Positions 8,339 through 17,420 of a stretch of DNA of 55,260 bases are shown one piece after another (positions within the stretch are counted from its first letter, which is position 1; every line of letters starts with the position of its first letter). Both the position numbers and the translations under genes were made by a program. The notes under the pieces are model-generated. The model made no database searches, had not been told where the DNA came from, and saw only the letters and a list, made by a program, of their open reading frames with translations. This DNA is from Chitinophagaceae bacterium (GTDB lineage: Bacteria > Bacteroidota > Bacteroidia > Chitinophagales > Chitinophagaceae), in assembly GCA_947455215.1 (NCBI GenBank), contig CANGNA010000025.1, positions 1-55,260 on the forward strand, in the 5' to 3' direction.

Positions 8339-11300
8339 CTAGAAAGCACGATTGATACCAATCACGTAGCGTGCAGCCACATACTGTGTATTATTGTAAG
8401 GTGCCCTATTCAGGAATACCGGCAGGTCTATGCGCAAGGTTAGTGGCTTTGCTTTTTCAAACACCCCCCAATTCTTTATGGTGAAGGCCAAACCAAGGCC
8501 AGCATCTACCCTCACATCGCTCCACATGTTAGTAGGCACGATGGCTGCTACGTTGCTGCGGGAAAATGTGCTCAACTCCATGATACCTGCATCAGCAAAC
8601 AAATAGGTATTTACATGTAGCCAATTGCGGAACAAACGCGGGCGGTAGGGCAGATAGTTCTCGAAGCCTATTTCTACGTTGGCTGATGCACCACTCCTGC
8701 CTTTATAACTCTCATACGTTGCACCGTTGCGGTCATCAGGTGCATTGTAGCCGGCATAGCCACGCAGGTTTAACCCGCCACCCTGCTGAAAGTGATTTAC
8801 GTCATATCGGCTCACGCCCCTCCAATCGTCGGGCACAAAGCCTATACTACGGGTATACTTGTTATCCAGCAACTCTTCAGGGCTGGCTCCGGCAAGGTAC
8901 AACAGACTTTCGCCCGGGAACCTGCTGCCCATACCATAGCGGCCAAAAAGGCGGGTACGGATCTCCAGCTTATCCAACATATTACTATTCACAGACTCCA
9001 GCTGTACGTAAGAGTAGTTAGACGGCAGGTTGTTGCCATTCAGGAATGGCGCCCTTAAGCTGAAAGTATACTTGCCGGCACCATGCACATAATTGTAACT
9101 GTGTGTCCACGCCAAATTGATGGATGTGTTAGGCCTGGTCCACGTACTGGTCCAATCCAGTGGGTTGATGAGATAATCACCAGACTGGCCATCGTGACGC
9201 CACATAGACAGTGCATAACCCTGCACCAGGTTCTTTTCGTTCAGCGCCCAGTTAAGCCCACCCCTCTGGTACCATATGCCATCTAAGAAACGGCTATTGA
9301 TCTGCATCGTCAGCTTAGCATAATTGCGGCTAACGGGTGAGATATAGTTGATAGAGTAATTAACCGGCGCATATTTCTTATACGGTGCATCGCCCGTGTA
9401 CGAGAGGAAAGAATCGGCCTGCAGTACATGCGTATTCAGCCATACGGTTGCATCCAGCCTGTTCATGGTAAAAAGGTAGTCACCTTCAAAGTGTACACCT
9501 GCCTTTATGCCATCAACCGGGTTCCACCAAAGGTCGGGGCGAATAGCGAGCCTGTATTTACGCCTGTCGAAAGGTTGATTGATTCCACCATCGAGCATTG
9601 TTCTTATAGCACCACAACCAGTACCACGCCTGCGGAAGTTATCAGTCTCATCCCTGTCAGACAATCTGAACGAAGTATCAATTTGTACACTCCTGATACC
9701 GCCGGGCACGTTTACATGCGCAACATAAGTCGGGTTCAGTTTACCCCACCCTGTCCACTTAGGTAGTATAGTAGCTTTGGTGGCTTTAGTGAACCATGTA
9801 TTAGGTATGTAGAAATTATGCTTGCTGCCATCCTTGGCTGTTACCGTAAAATCTATCGGCATCTGCATATCGGCTTTTCTCTTGAACTTAATGGCAAAGT
9901 TATCGGCTCCGTCTTCACGACTAATACGCCCTATGCCATAATCAAGAGGCTTCACGGTCTCGAACCACTCATCAAAGAACCACGAAAGATCTACATGCGT
10001 ATACTGGATGATAGATGCACGGAAGTCTTCGAAATAAGGATGAGCAAACTTCCATTGTTCAAAGTAGTGATGCATGGCATGCTGGAACAAAGTATCGCCC
10101 AGTACATACTGCAGGTTATACAGCATGTTGGCAGTTTTATAGTACACAGTACCATAGCCACCACCATGATTGAGCGCATTATGAAAATCATCGGAGTGAG
10201 TATTAAGCGGCGATTCGTTTTGATTGAGTGCAGAGTTGATGTAAGAGTTAGACACATTCCTGTCGAGCACATAAGTAGGCTCGGCAAACTTGCTCTTGTA
10301 CCAACCCTTTGGCTGCCAGCCCATCACCGTATCGCCATCAATGCGCCTGAGGCCCCATGCCGTAAGGAATTGGGTAAAGCCTTCGTCCATCGCCGCGCGA
10401 TAGGTCTCATTGCTGCCCACCTGACCATAGAACCAATTGTGCCCTATCTCGTGCACCAGTAGTCCGCGGTAACCAGGCTCAGCACCTCCATCCATAGTTA
10501 TCATTGGGTACTCCATACCATCAGCAGCATCAGCGGCAACTATCTTGGGATACCGGTACAAACCAATATCTTCGGAAAAGGTTTTGATGATCTTAGTAAT
10601 ATAGTCGGGTGCATTCTGCCAGCGTGCGGCATGTGGCTCCTGCACTATGGCCACGCACTCAATGCCGTTCCAGTAAGCAGTACCAATACGAAAAGATGGA
10701 TCGCCGGTAAAGGCGAAGTCATGCACATTATTGGCTACGTAATGCCATTTCTTACGCTCCCCTTTTACATAAGGTGTAATGATGGAGGGCGCTTCTTCCC
10801 ACTTCTTATTTTTAAAATTGCTGATGTCCAGCTTTGCCCTGAGATCAGCAGGCAATACTTCATTACGGTTCTGCAGTTCGCCGGATGCTTCCACCACATA
10901 GTTCGAGGGAAAATCGAGCGTAACATCATACACACCATAGTCTCCGTAAAACTCCTTGTTCAGGTGTTGGTAGGTGTCCCAGCCGTGCATACGATCGTAA
11001 ACAGATACTTTGGGAAACCACTGGCAGCCATTATAGTGCTTAAAGCCCCACGCATCATACATCTTCATACGACGGCGGGTCTGCCCCTTGTCGTAGTAAG
11101 TAGTGAAACCCATCTTCAACACTACCTTACCGCCGGGCAACAAAGGCCTGTCCAGGTATACCTTCATTATGGTATTATCCAGTTCGGTCTTTACTGCTTG
11201 TCCGCCTGCCTGCACATTGTCTATCACTATACCCAGGCCCGCCGCTTCGCGGCTGCCATAGCCGGGTGCTACTTTGTTCAGCTTTTCTAACTCACCCAGG

Positions 11301-11593
11301 TACGATCCCTTGATGAATGCGTTCTGATACAAATGAAAATACACATAGGTAAGTGTATCGGGTGAATTGTTCCAGTAGGTCAGCTCTTCCTGTCCCTCTA
11401 CCCTGTTCTCATCCTCATTCATGCGCGCATCTATTTTATACGCTACATCCTGCTGCCAGTAGGCCTTGTCGGGCATGCGGTTTTGCCAGTAATGCTCGTT
11501 GTTACTGTTGCGGTAAACATTGTCGTGCAGTTGCGCCAAAGAAGTAGTAGCCAGGAAGATACTTGCTAAAGAAAGTACCGGAAATGATCTCAT
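8339..11593 (-). CDS. M1-family metallopeptidase fused to an Omp85-like outer-membrane barrel
   Basis: A 1084-residue protein. The signal peptide is about 1-20 (FPVLSLASIFLATTSLAQ). An M1 aminopeptidase region covers about 25-600: GMEYPM corresponds to the substrate-binding GAMEN motif, and the zinc site is HEIGHNW (H381, E382, H385) with the third ligand E404, an exact HExxH-18-E spacing. From about 640 to the end the sequence is strand-rich with many aromatic residues. It contains GGGLNLRGY (R944), like the conserved L6-loop (V/I)RG(F/Y) motif of Omp85 proteins, and ends in Phe (NRAF). The likely layout is a periplasmic peptidase anchored by its own outer-membrane barrel. The peptidase is sure; the barrel rests on pattern reading. 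Confidence 0.88.
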   Translation of the reverse strand: MRSFPVLSLASIFLATTSLAQLHDNVYRNSNNEHYWQNRMPDKAYWQQDVAYKIDARMNEDENRVEGQEELTYWNNSPDTLTYVYFHLYQNAFIKGSYLGELEKLNKVAPGYGSREAAGLGIVIDNVQAGGQAVKTELDNTIMKVYLDRPLLPGGKVVLKMGFTTYYDKGQTRRRMKMYDAWGFKHYNGCQWFPKVSVYDRMHGWDTYQHLNKEFYGDYGVYDVTLDFPSNYVVEASGELQNRNEVLPADLRAKLDISNFKNKKWEEAPSIITPYVKGERKKWHYVANNVHDFAFTGDPSFRIGTAYWNGIECVAIVQEPHAARWQNAPDYITKIIKTFSEDIGLYRYPKIVAADAADGMEYPMITMDGGAEPGYRGLLVHEIGHNWFYGQVGSNETYRAAMDEGFTQFLTAWGLRRIDGDTVMGWQPKGWYKSKFAEPTYVLDRNVSNSYINSALNQNESPLNTHSDDFHNALNHGGGYGTVYYKTANMLYNLQYVLGDTLFQHAMHHYFEQWKFAHPYFEDFRASIIQYTHVDLSWFFDEWFETVKPLDYGIGRISREDGADNFAIKFKRKADMQMPIDFTVTAKDGSKHNFYIPNTWFTKATKATILPKWTGWGKLNPTYVAHVNVPGGIRSVQIDTSFRLSDRDETDNFRRRGTGCGAIRTMLDGGINQPFDRRKYRLAIRPDLWWNPVDGIKAGVHFEGDYLFTMNRLDATVWLNTHVLQADSFLSYTGDAPYKKYAPVNYSINYISPVSRNYAKLTMQINSRFLDGIWYQRGGLNWALNEKNLVQGYALSMWRHDGQSGDYLINPLDWTSTWTRPNTSINLAWTHSYNYVHGAGKYTFSLRAPFLNGNNLPSNYSYVQLESVNSNMLDKLEIRTRLFGRYGMGSRFPGESLLYLAGASPEELLDNKYTRSIGFVPDDWRGVSRYDVNHFQQGGGLNLRGYAGYNAPDDRNGATYESYKGRSGASANVEIGFENYLPYRPRLFRNWLHVNTYLFADAGIMELSTFSRSNVAAIVPTNMWSDVRVDAGLGLAFTIKNWGVFEKAKPLTLRIDLPVFLNRAPYNNTQYVAARYVIGINRAF

Positions 11594-11728
11594 GCTAAAA
11601 TTTTGTGGCCTAAAAGTATAATATAAAATCTAAACACACCATAACCCTTTGCGGGGTAATAACGAATAAGCACAGATGCAACAACGTAATACTTCCTACT
11701 GTACATTTGAGTCAAAACATATTTGATC

Positions 11729-12058
11729 ATGGACACAAGACTTATTACCACAGCAACAATGTTAGAAGGCTATCGCATAGTAGAACATCTGGGCATAGTA
11801 CGTGGCATCACTGTACGTTCCCGTAGCGTACTGGGCAATTTCGCCGGCGGCATACAAGCGTTCTTTGGCGGACAGATATCAGTATACATCAACCTATGCG
11901 AGAAGGCACGCCAGGAAGCACATTTCTACATGATAGAACACGCTGAACAAGCAGGGGCGAATGCGATCATTAACATGCGCTACGACGCTAACGAAGTAAT
12001 GGCCGGCATTACGGAAGTACTGGCTTATGGTACAGCGGTAAGGGTAGAAAAGATATAG
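11729..12058 (+). CDS. YbjQ/UPF0145 family protein
   Basis: A 109-residue cytoplasmic protein of the YbjQ (DUF74, 'heavy-metal-binding') family. It shows the family signature: TTATMLEGYRIVEHLGIVRG at the start, R-S at VRSRSVLGNF, GGQISVYINLCEKARQEA, and AGANAIINMRYD followed by a final beta strand. Members form pentamers; a metal role is only suggested. An in-frame TTG six bases earlier is less likely than the ATG chosen. It faces the Cdd1 gene across 4 bases. Confidence 0.88.
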   Translation: MDTRLITTATMLEGYRIVEHLGIVRGITVRSRSVLGNFAGGIQAFFGGQISVYINLCEKARQEAHFYMIEHAEQAGANAIINMRYDANEVMAGITEVLAYGTAVRVEKI

Positions 12059-12062
12059 TAAT

Positions 12063-12536
12063 TCACCTGGCAGGATACCCCAGCAATTCGTACCATGGCT
12101 TGGCGGGCCGGTCGGCAGGATAGCCATGTTGTGTTCTGTACGCCTTGCGGTCGGCAGTAAAGTGCCACCATTGCCTGCCTGTATCACCGTTGTTGGCATA
12201 GTGCACAACCAGCCTGCATTGGTCTTCCACACAAGGATCCTGCCACACTCCGGTCTTCAGCTCCAGTTCATGAATCAAATCAGGTCCAGTTTTATGCTGT
12301 AATTCCCCCAGTGAAAAACAACCTATCGACAGCAGATCTTTTGCGAACTGGATGCCGATAGACGGGATAGCCTGGAATTCATAGAGGCCGTGTATCTCTC
12401 GTGCCCGTTGCAGCGGCACATCCAGCAACTGTTGCAGTTGCGGCACATGCATGCCTGCTGCATCTTTCAGCTTTATTTTATTTGCTTTAAGGCTTGCCTT
12501 TTCTGCTGTGGTAAAGATGCCGGATGAGCTACCCAT
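12063..12536 (-). CDS. Helix-hairpin-helix (Cdd1 'pathogenicity locus' family) protein
   Basis: A protein of about 157 residues. The middle holds a helix-hairpin-helix-like segment (AIPSIGIQFAKDLLSIGCFSLGEL) typical of Cdd1-type proteins, followed by a Cys-containing stretch (DPCVEDQCRLVVHYAN) that matches the family pattern. HhH folds usually bind DNA without sequence preference; the role here is unknown. The frame extends 12 codons further, to 12572, but that part runs through a strong hairpin (12556-12583), so the ATG at 12536 (MGSSSGIF) is preferred. The C-terminal WWHFTADRKAYRTQHGYP segment is not assigned. Confidence 0.7.
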   Translation of the reverse strand: MGSSSGIFTTAEKASLKANKIKLKDAAGMHVPQLQQLLDVPLQRAREIHGLYEFQAIPSIGIQFAKDLLSIGCFSLGELQHKTGPDLIHELELKTGVWQDPCVEDQCRLVVHYANNGDTGRQWWHFTADRKAYRTQHGYPADRPAKPWYELLGYPAR

Positions 12537-12555
12537 AGCATAAAGATAATAACAG

Positions 12556-12583
12556 AAGCCCGGGATGACCATATCCCGGGCTT
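12556..12583 (-). terminator. Hairpin between the fourth lipoprotein gene and the Cdd1 gene
   Basis: A perfect 11-bp GC-rich stem (12556-12566 with 12573-12583) and a 6-base loop, downstream of the lipoprotein at 12602. The following T-run is weak, so it may act as a leaky terminator or mRNA 3' end stabiliser. Confidence 0.6.
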
Positions 12584-12601
12584 TGTCATTGTATGCTTAT
12601 T

Positions 12602-12928
12602 TTATTTCGTCTCCGTCTTTATCACGGTCTTGGTTTTTGTTGTCTGGGTTTTATTGGTCTCCATACCTGCTGGGTTCGTTTCCTGCATGGTGCCATTACC
12701 GGTATTATCTCCGCTGCTAGTGGTTGTGGTGGTCGAGGTTTCTACAGGTGCCGCGGTGTTCATACTATCTGCCGGGGCAGTAGTACCATCGTTAACCGGT
12801 GTAGCCGGGGCAGTAGAACTGCTCATTGTTGTAGAATCGGTAGTAGACGACTCGGATTTGCCGTTGCCGCACGACGCGATAAAAAGGCCCGTTGCCAGTG
12901 CAAGGAGGCTTAGTTTAACTGATTTCAT
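12602..12928 (-). CDS. Small lipoprotein, Thr/Ser-rich (family copy 4)
   Basis: A 108-residue predicted lipoprotein. The signal MKSVKLSLLALATGLFIASC with Cys at residue 20 then GNGKSES parallels the tandem copies at 7298-8267. The mature part is a long Thr/Ser-rich low-complexity stretch (TSTTTTTSSGD) ending in a Lys/Thr tail (KTKTVIKTETK). It stands apart from the other three, on the opposite strand, and lacks the GGTTACCTTT element. No domain recognised; function unknown. It follows the rplT terminator, so it is probably transcribed on its own. Confidence 0.75.
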   Translation of the reverse strand: MKSVKLSLLALATGLFIASCGNGKSESSTTDSTTMSSSTAPATPVNDGTTAPADSMNTAAPVETSTTTTTSSGDNTGNGTMQETNPAGMETNKTQTTKTKTVIKTETK

Positions 12929-13024
12929 GATCGCTGATTTTGATGTGTTTTAGATCTGGCATAGATGATATAAATACCGTGCCGTGCGCGAGAACACACC
13001 GATCAGCAGCTATAGTACCGACAC

Positions 13025-13057
13025 GCAAAAATAGCCCACATCTTACGATGCGGGCTA
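13025..13057 (-). terminator. Terminator after rplT
   Basis: An 11-bp stem with one mismatch (13032-13042 with 13047-13057), loop of four, followed on the minus strand by TTTTTGC. It closes the rpmI-rplT unit. Confidence 0.85.
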
Positions 13058-13081
13058 CGCTATTATTGCTAATTTATACGC

Positions 13082-13426
13082 TTATTTTACTGAAGCAACC
13101 AGTGCTTTGAAGCTTTCAGGCTCATTCATAGCCAGATCAGCCAGCACTTTACGGTTCAGCTCGATGCTCTTTGCAGAGAGCTTACCCATGAACTCTGAAT
13201 AGCTCATACCTTCTTCACGCACTGCTGCGTTGATACGAACGATCCAAAGGCTGCGGTATTCGCGCTTCTTCAGCTTACGACCTACATATTTATAACCGAG
13301 GCCTTTCTCCAATACGTTCTTGGCAACGGTATAAACGTTCTTACGCTTGCCGTAAAAACCTTTGGCCTGCTTTAATATTCTCTTCCTTCTCGCACGAGAT
13401 GCTACTGCATTTACTGAACGTGGCAT
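13082..13426 (-). CDS. rplT: 50S ribosomal protein L20
   Basis: A 114-residue large-subunit protein needed early in 50S assembly and bound to 23S rRNA. Typical sequence throughout: [26 protein letters not shown] at the start, RDK-type basic N-terminal extension, then [22 protein letters not shown]. Normal length. It lies 50 bases after rpmI, and the pair forms the expected unit. Confidence 0.98.
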   Translation of the reverse strand: MPRSVNAVASRARRKRILKQAKGFYGKRKNVYTVAKNVLEKGLGYKYVGRKLKKREYRSLWIVRINAAVREEGMSYSEFMGKLSAKSIELNRKVLADLAMNEPESFKALVASVK

Positions 13427-13476
13427 ATCTTAAAATTAAAATCTTTTTATAATATAAATAACTTTCAAAGCGGGTA

Positions 13477-13674
13477 TTAACCCATTACCAGCATGCGCTT
13501 CACCAGCGGCAAATTGCTCTTATGCACTAAACCATGCATGCGAAGGTGACGTTTGCGGGTCTTAGATTTCTTGGTCAACAAGTGACTTTTGAAAGCTTTG
13601 TACCTGCGTATCTTGCCGGTGCCGGTAACTTTGAATGTCTTCTTCGCACGTGAGTGCGTCTTCATCTTTGGCAT
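13477..13674 (-). CDS. rpmI: 50S ribosomal protein L35
   Basis: A 65-residue large-subunit protein. [20 protein letters not shown] at the start and [15 protein letters not shown] in the middle are family hallmarks. The open frame extends upstream to 13746, but conservation begins at the ATG at 13674 and the -7 promoter box lies within the longer version, so the short start is right. rplT follows. infC, which usually precedes rpmI, is not here: the next gene upstream is divergent. Confidence 0.96.
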   Translation of the reverse strand: MPKMKTHSRAKKTFKVTGTGKIRRYKAFKSHLLTKKSKTRKRHLRMHGLVHKSNLPLVKRMLVMG

Positions 13675-13694
13675 GGAATTCAAATTTGGGACTG

Positions 13695-13702
13695 CAAAGG
13701 TA
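13695..13702 (-). promoter_or_regulatory. Bacteroidota -7 box for rpmI-rplT (TACCTTTG)
   Basis: An exact TAnnTTTG match on the minus strand, about 20 bases before the rpmI ATG, with a TTG upstream at a 16-base spacing. The region beyond is AT-rich. It supports a short leader and the 13674 start. Confidence 0.6.
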
Positions 13703-13860
13703 AGTAATATTTTGTTTTCAATATTTATTTTTTGAAAAGGATACACATATTTTTTTTAATAAAACAATGCACACCCAACATACCTACTTTTTGCAGGCAC
13801 AATATTAGGTGTTCTATCTCCAATAATCATTTATTAATTTTACCGCCGTAAACATACATA

Positions 13861-14442
13861 ATGGCCATACTTCGATTCAGGATCTATTGGGAAGACGACG
13901 ACCTTACCTATCGCGACATAGAGATACAGGGACACCAAACATTCATGGACTTTCATAAATGCATCATGCAAGCCTTTGAATTTGACGGCAAGCACCCGGC
14001 ATCGTTCTATGAAAGTAACGACAAATGGGCACGTGGCAGGGAACTGAACTCTGAAGTGCTGGTAAATAAAAAAGATGCACCTGCCCTGTCTATGATCAAA
14101 ACTCCGGTATCGGCACTGGTAACATCACCCACACAGAAATTCGTTTATGTATACGACCCGGTAAAAAAATGGACATTCCTGGTAGAGTTGCTCAGCGTAA
14201 GCAAAGAGGAGACATACCGCCGTGTATATCCTTTTGTATTGCGTAAAGAAGGTGTGGCCCCTGCTCAATATGGCATAAAAGGTGTAGCACCTGGCAAGCT
14301 GATGGAAATAGAAGAAAAGTACGACCTGGGCGCCGACGAAATGGCGGAAGGCTTTGGCAACGAAGGCGAAGACGGCACGGAAAGCAGCGATGGCGGCAGC
14401 GACTTTGGCGGGGGTAGTGATGATGGTGGCGGCGATTACTAA
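13861..14442 (+). CDS. pRiA4b ORF-3-like protein with acidic Gly/Asp tail
   Basis: A 193-residue protein that resembles the plasmid pRiA4b ORF-3-like family (also described as IS1096 passenger-like). The N-terminus FRIYWEDDDLTYRDIEIQG plus HKCIMQAFEFDGKHPASFYES, and a second half with FVYVYDPVKKWTFLVELL, fit that fold. The final 35 residues or so are very acidic and Gly-rich (GSDFGGGSDDGGGDY), probably disordered. Family function is unknown, and no transposon features surround it, so the IS1096 link should not be read as mobility. The ATG start is clear. Confidence 0.7.
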   Translation: MAILRFRIYWEDDDLTYRDIEIQGHQTFMDFHKCIMQAFEFDGKHPASFYESNDKWARGRELNSEVLVNKKDAPALSMIKTPVSALVTSPTQKFVYVYDPVKKWTFLVELLSVSKEETYRRVYPFVLRKEGVAPAQYGIKGVAPGKLMEIEEKYDLGADEMAEGFGNEGEDGTESSDGGSDFGGGSDDGGGDY

Positions 14443-14473
14443 TTGCAGACCAGAACATTCTTATTGAATAATT

Positions 14474-14496
14474 AAGGCGGGGCAACCCGCTTTTTT
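14474..14496 (+). terminator. Terminator between the pRiA4b-like gene and miaA
   Basis: A stem of 14474-14481 with 14486-14493 (one G-T pair), a 4-base loop and a TTTTTT run. It ends 17 bases before the miaA start. Confidence 0.75.
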
Positions 14497-14512
14497 ATAT
14501 ACAGCAATTCTA

Positions 14513-15406
14513 TTGAAAAAGGTAATAGTGATACAGGGCCCAACGGCAGTAGGTAAAACAGCCATAGCTGTGGCTGTAGCCCGGCAATTGGGCACAGCTA
14601 TCATATCGGCCGATAGCAGGCAATGCTATAAAGAAATGTCTGTAGGCACAGCCAAACCCACTCTACACGAACAAGGGGGCGTGCAGCACTATTTCATAGA
14701 TGCCTTTCCGGTAGACACCCCACTATCTGTTGCCGATTATGAACAACTAGCCCTGGGTTACCTGGAAGAGATATTTACCAATAACAATGCTGCCGTTGTG
14801 TGCGGTGGCACCGGCCTGTATATAAAGGCGCTATGCGAAGGTATAGATACGATGCCGGCTATAAACGAAGTGATAAACAAACAGGTGAATGATACTTATG
14901 CTACCAATGGCATACTGTGGCTGCAGCAATGCGTGCGGCAGGAAGATCCTGAATTTTATGCGCAGGCTGAGATACATAACCCTGCACGATTGATACGGGC
15001 ATTAGTGTTCAAAAGATCTACCGGCGAAAGCATTACCCGATACAGAACAGCAGCTGTAAAAGAGCGCCCATTCAACATCATAAAAGTGGGCCTTGATCTG
15101 CCGCGCGAAGCACTGTACGAGCGCATCAACCAACGAGTAGACATAATGATGGAACAGGGCCTGGAGCAAGAGGCACGCAGCCTATACCCTATGCGCCACC
15201 TGAAGAATCTGCAGACGGTTGGCTATGCCGAACTCTTCGCTTATTTTGATGGACAGTGCACCCATGGACACGCTATAGATAAAATAAAACAAAACAGCCG
15301 CAACTACGCCAAACGGCAACTAACGTGGTTTAAAAAAGATAAGACGGTACAATGGTTTAGGGCAGATGGCACCAATGTTGTACATGACATACTCACATTG
15401 TTGTAG
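14513..15406 (+). CDS. miaA: tRNA dimethylallyltransferase MiaA
   Basis: A 297-residue cytoplasmic enzyme that transfers a dimethylallyl group to N6 of A37 in tRNAs reading UNN codons. The P-loop GPTAVGKT is at 9-16; the DSRQCYKEMSVGTAKP segment holds the catalytic Asp and dimethylallyl-binding residues; VVCGGTGLYIKAL and the NLQTVGYAELFAYFDG and NYAKRQLTWFK segments complete the family pattern. The start is TTG, six residues before the first beta strand. A terminator hairpin ends only 17 bases upstream, so its promoter must overlap the hairpin or transcription must read through. Confidence 0.96.
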   Translation: MKKVIVIQGPTAVGKTAIAVAVARQLGTAIISADSRQCYKEMSVGTAKPTLHEQGGVQHYFIDAFPVDTPLSVADYEQLALGYLEEIFTNNNAAVVCGGTGLYIKALCEGIDTMPAINEVINKQVNDTYATNGILWLQQCVRQEDPEFYAQAEIHNPARLIRALVFKRSTGESITRYRTAAVKERPFNIIKVGLDLPREALYERINQRVDIMMEQGLEQEARSLYPMRHLKNLQTVGYAELFAYFDGQCTHGHAIDKIKQNSRNYAKRQLTWFKKDKTVQWFRADGTNVVHDILTLL

Positions 15407-15941
15407 CATAATCGTGCAGCGATCAGGACAATATTATCCTGCTCAGAATCATTTGTAAAATATAATACATGAAATAAATTTTTCTGATAAAAAAGAGGTA
15501 TTTTCACAAACGCAGAAGTGATGTGGAAAAGTATCTTTGGAATACATCATTATTGTGCAATCCCTTATAGTAGTGTGTTACAGGCTTTCACACATAGACA
15601 TGCCAGGCACGGCGATGAGTACAAAGTGGCGCACGTACAAAAAAGGTTTTGAAAAACAATGAAATACGTTGAAAAAAAATGGCGGTGACGCGAACGCCCA
15701 AACTGTAGTTCCGAGTAAACTAACAAGAGGCAAACAATTTTTTTTTTCAACAAAATGTTAGCAATTTCGTCCTCCCCAAAAATCGAGGAAAAAGAGTGAG
15801 CAAATGAAGCGAAACGGGGCAAAGAATTGTGAGTAAAAAATAACCTGGATAACTACAGGAACGGCCACAAAAAATGTTCTTAGTTATCCATCATTGAAAC
15901 AAACAAATATTAGATAACCCAAAGTTGAGCGTTATTAGAAA
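15407..15941 (+). other. AT-rich gap upstream of dnaA, candidate replication origin
   Basis: 535 bases without a credible gene. There is one exact DnaA-box match on the minus strand (TTTTCCACA, 15522-15530), a one-mismatch version TTTCACACA at 15586-15594, two TTATCC cores (about 15846 and 15879), and a T-run near 15737-15748 in an AT-rich stretch. Next to dnaA this makes an origin possible but not shown. It must also hold the dnaA promoter. Confidence 0.25.
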
Positions 15942-17420
15942 ATGAATAAAGACACCTACAATACAGACATCAATTCTCAGAATGGTATCGAGCAGCTTTG
16001 GGACAAGTGCCTCGCCATCATCAAGGATAATGTCAACTGGCGCACTTACCAGACGTGGTTCGAACCGATCAAGGCTGTTAGTCTCCAGGACAATATTGTA
16101 ACCTTGCAGGTGCCCAGCCAGTTTTTTTACGAGTGGCTGGAAGAGCACTACGTGGAGTTATTGGGCAAGACCATCAAACGTGTATTGGGCAAAGCTGCCC
16201 GCCTCGAGTATCGTATCCTGATGGAAAGCAGCAGCGCACACCGCAACCCTGCTTCCATACACATACCAGGCAGCACCTATACACGCCCTCCTAAAGAGAA
16301 CAACGTTATAGACATGCCGTTGAAGTTCGATGACCCGCATAGCATCAAAACGCCTTATGCTATACCGGGCCTGAAACGCATGCAGATAGATCCTCAGCTG
16401 AACGGCAATTACACCTTCGACAACTATGTGGAAGGCGATTGCAACAGGGTTGCCCGCTCAGCCGGCCTGCACATTGCACAAAAACCAGGCGCTACCGCGT
16501 TCAATCCGCTGGTGGTATATGGTGGCGTTGGCTGGGGAAAGACCCACCTTGTACAGGCCATAGGCAACGAGGTGCGCAGACTGAACCCCAACAAATCAGT
16601 GCTGTATGTAAGTGCGGAAAAATTCATCAACCAGTTCATCGATCACGCAAAGAATAACGAGATCAACGACTTCATCCATTTCTACCAGCTCATTGATGTG
16701 CTGATCATGGATGATATCCACCTGTTCGTTCCTGCCGTTAAAACACAGGATGTTTTCTTTGCTATCTTCAATCACCTGCACCAGAGCGGTAAGCAGATCA
16801 TCCTGACCAGTGATACTGCACCACGCGATATGGAAGGCATGCAGGAGCGCCTGCTGAGCCGTTTCCGCTGGGGCCTGAACGCTGACATACAAGCGCCGGA
16901 CTTTGAGACCCGACAGGCCATACTGCGCGTAAAGATGCGTCATGAAGGGCTGGAGATACCAGACGATGTGGTGAAGTACATAGCCTATAACATACAGAGC
17001 AATGTACGCGAACTGGAAGGCGCACTGATAGCCCTGTTTGCACAGGCTACCCTGAACAAGAAAGAAATAGACATGGAGCTGGCCAAGCGCGTGATGAAGA
17101 ACTTTGTGAAGACGGCCGCACGCGAAATGACGATAGAGAACATACAGAAGCTGGTATGCGACTACTATCATGTGCCATATGAAAAGCTGCTGACCAAAAC
17201 ACGTAAGCGCGAAGTAGTACTGGCCCGCCAGATAACAATGTACTTTGCCAAGAAGTTCACCAAGCAGTCGCTGAAGACCATTGGCGATCACTTTGGCGGC
17301 TTCGACCACACCACGGTGATACACTCTTGCCAGACTGTAGAGAACCTGATGGAAACCGATACAGAGTACAAAGAGAACCTGATGGAACTGTTGCAGAAAG
17401 TGCAGCTGGCCAGCATCTAA
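15942..17420 (+). CDS. dnaA: Chromosomal replication initiator DnaA
   Basis: A 492-residue AAA+ initiator. Domain I is about 15-85 (LWDKCLAIIKDNVNWRTYQTWFEPI). A linker precedes the AAA+ core (about 155-370), which has Walker A GGVGWGKT with K200, Walker B VLIMDDIHL and sensor motifs including the arginine-finger region (RLLSRFRWG). Domain IV is about 395-492, with the DnaA signature GGFDHTTVIHS that reads the DnaA box. ATP-bound DnaA melts the origin and loads the replicative helicase. Full length for the family. It is followed by two tRNA genes, with an AT-rich candidate origin upstream. Confidence 0.98.
   Translation: MNKDTYNTDINSQNGIEQLWDKCLAIIKDNVNWRTYQTWFEPIKAVSLQDNIVTLQVPSQFFYEWLEEHYVELLGKTIKRVLGKAARLEYRILMESSSAHRNPASIHIPGSTYTRPPKENNVIDMPLKFDDPHSIKTPYAIPGLKRMQIDPQLNGNYTFDNYVEGDCNRVARSAGLHIAQKPGATAFNPLVVYGGVGWGKTHLVQAIGNEVRRLNPNKSVLYVSAEKFINQFIDHAKNNEINDFIHFYQLIDVLIMDDIHLFVPAVKTQDVFFAIFNHLHQSGKQIILTSDTAPRDMEGMQERLLSRFRWGLNADIQAPDFETRQAILRVKMRHEGLEIPDDVVKYIAYNIQSNVRELEGALIALFAQATLNKKEIDMELAKRVMKNFVKTAAREMTIENIQKLVCDYYHVPYEKLLTKTRKREVVLARQITMYFAKKFTKQSLKTIGDHFGGFDHTTVIHSCQTVENLMETDTEYKENLMELLQKVQLASI

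Noticed and set aside
12537-12572. Longer start for the Cdd1 gene
   Set aside because: The extra 12 codons run through the stem of a hairpin, and the ATG at 12536 fits better.
13675-13746. N-terminal extension of L35
   Set aside because: L35 is normally 65 residues beginning MPKMKTH; the extension contains the promoter box.
13861-14442. Mobile element, from the IS1096 passenger name of the family
   Set aside because: No transposase, inverted repeats or target duplications were seen nearby.
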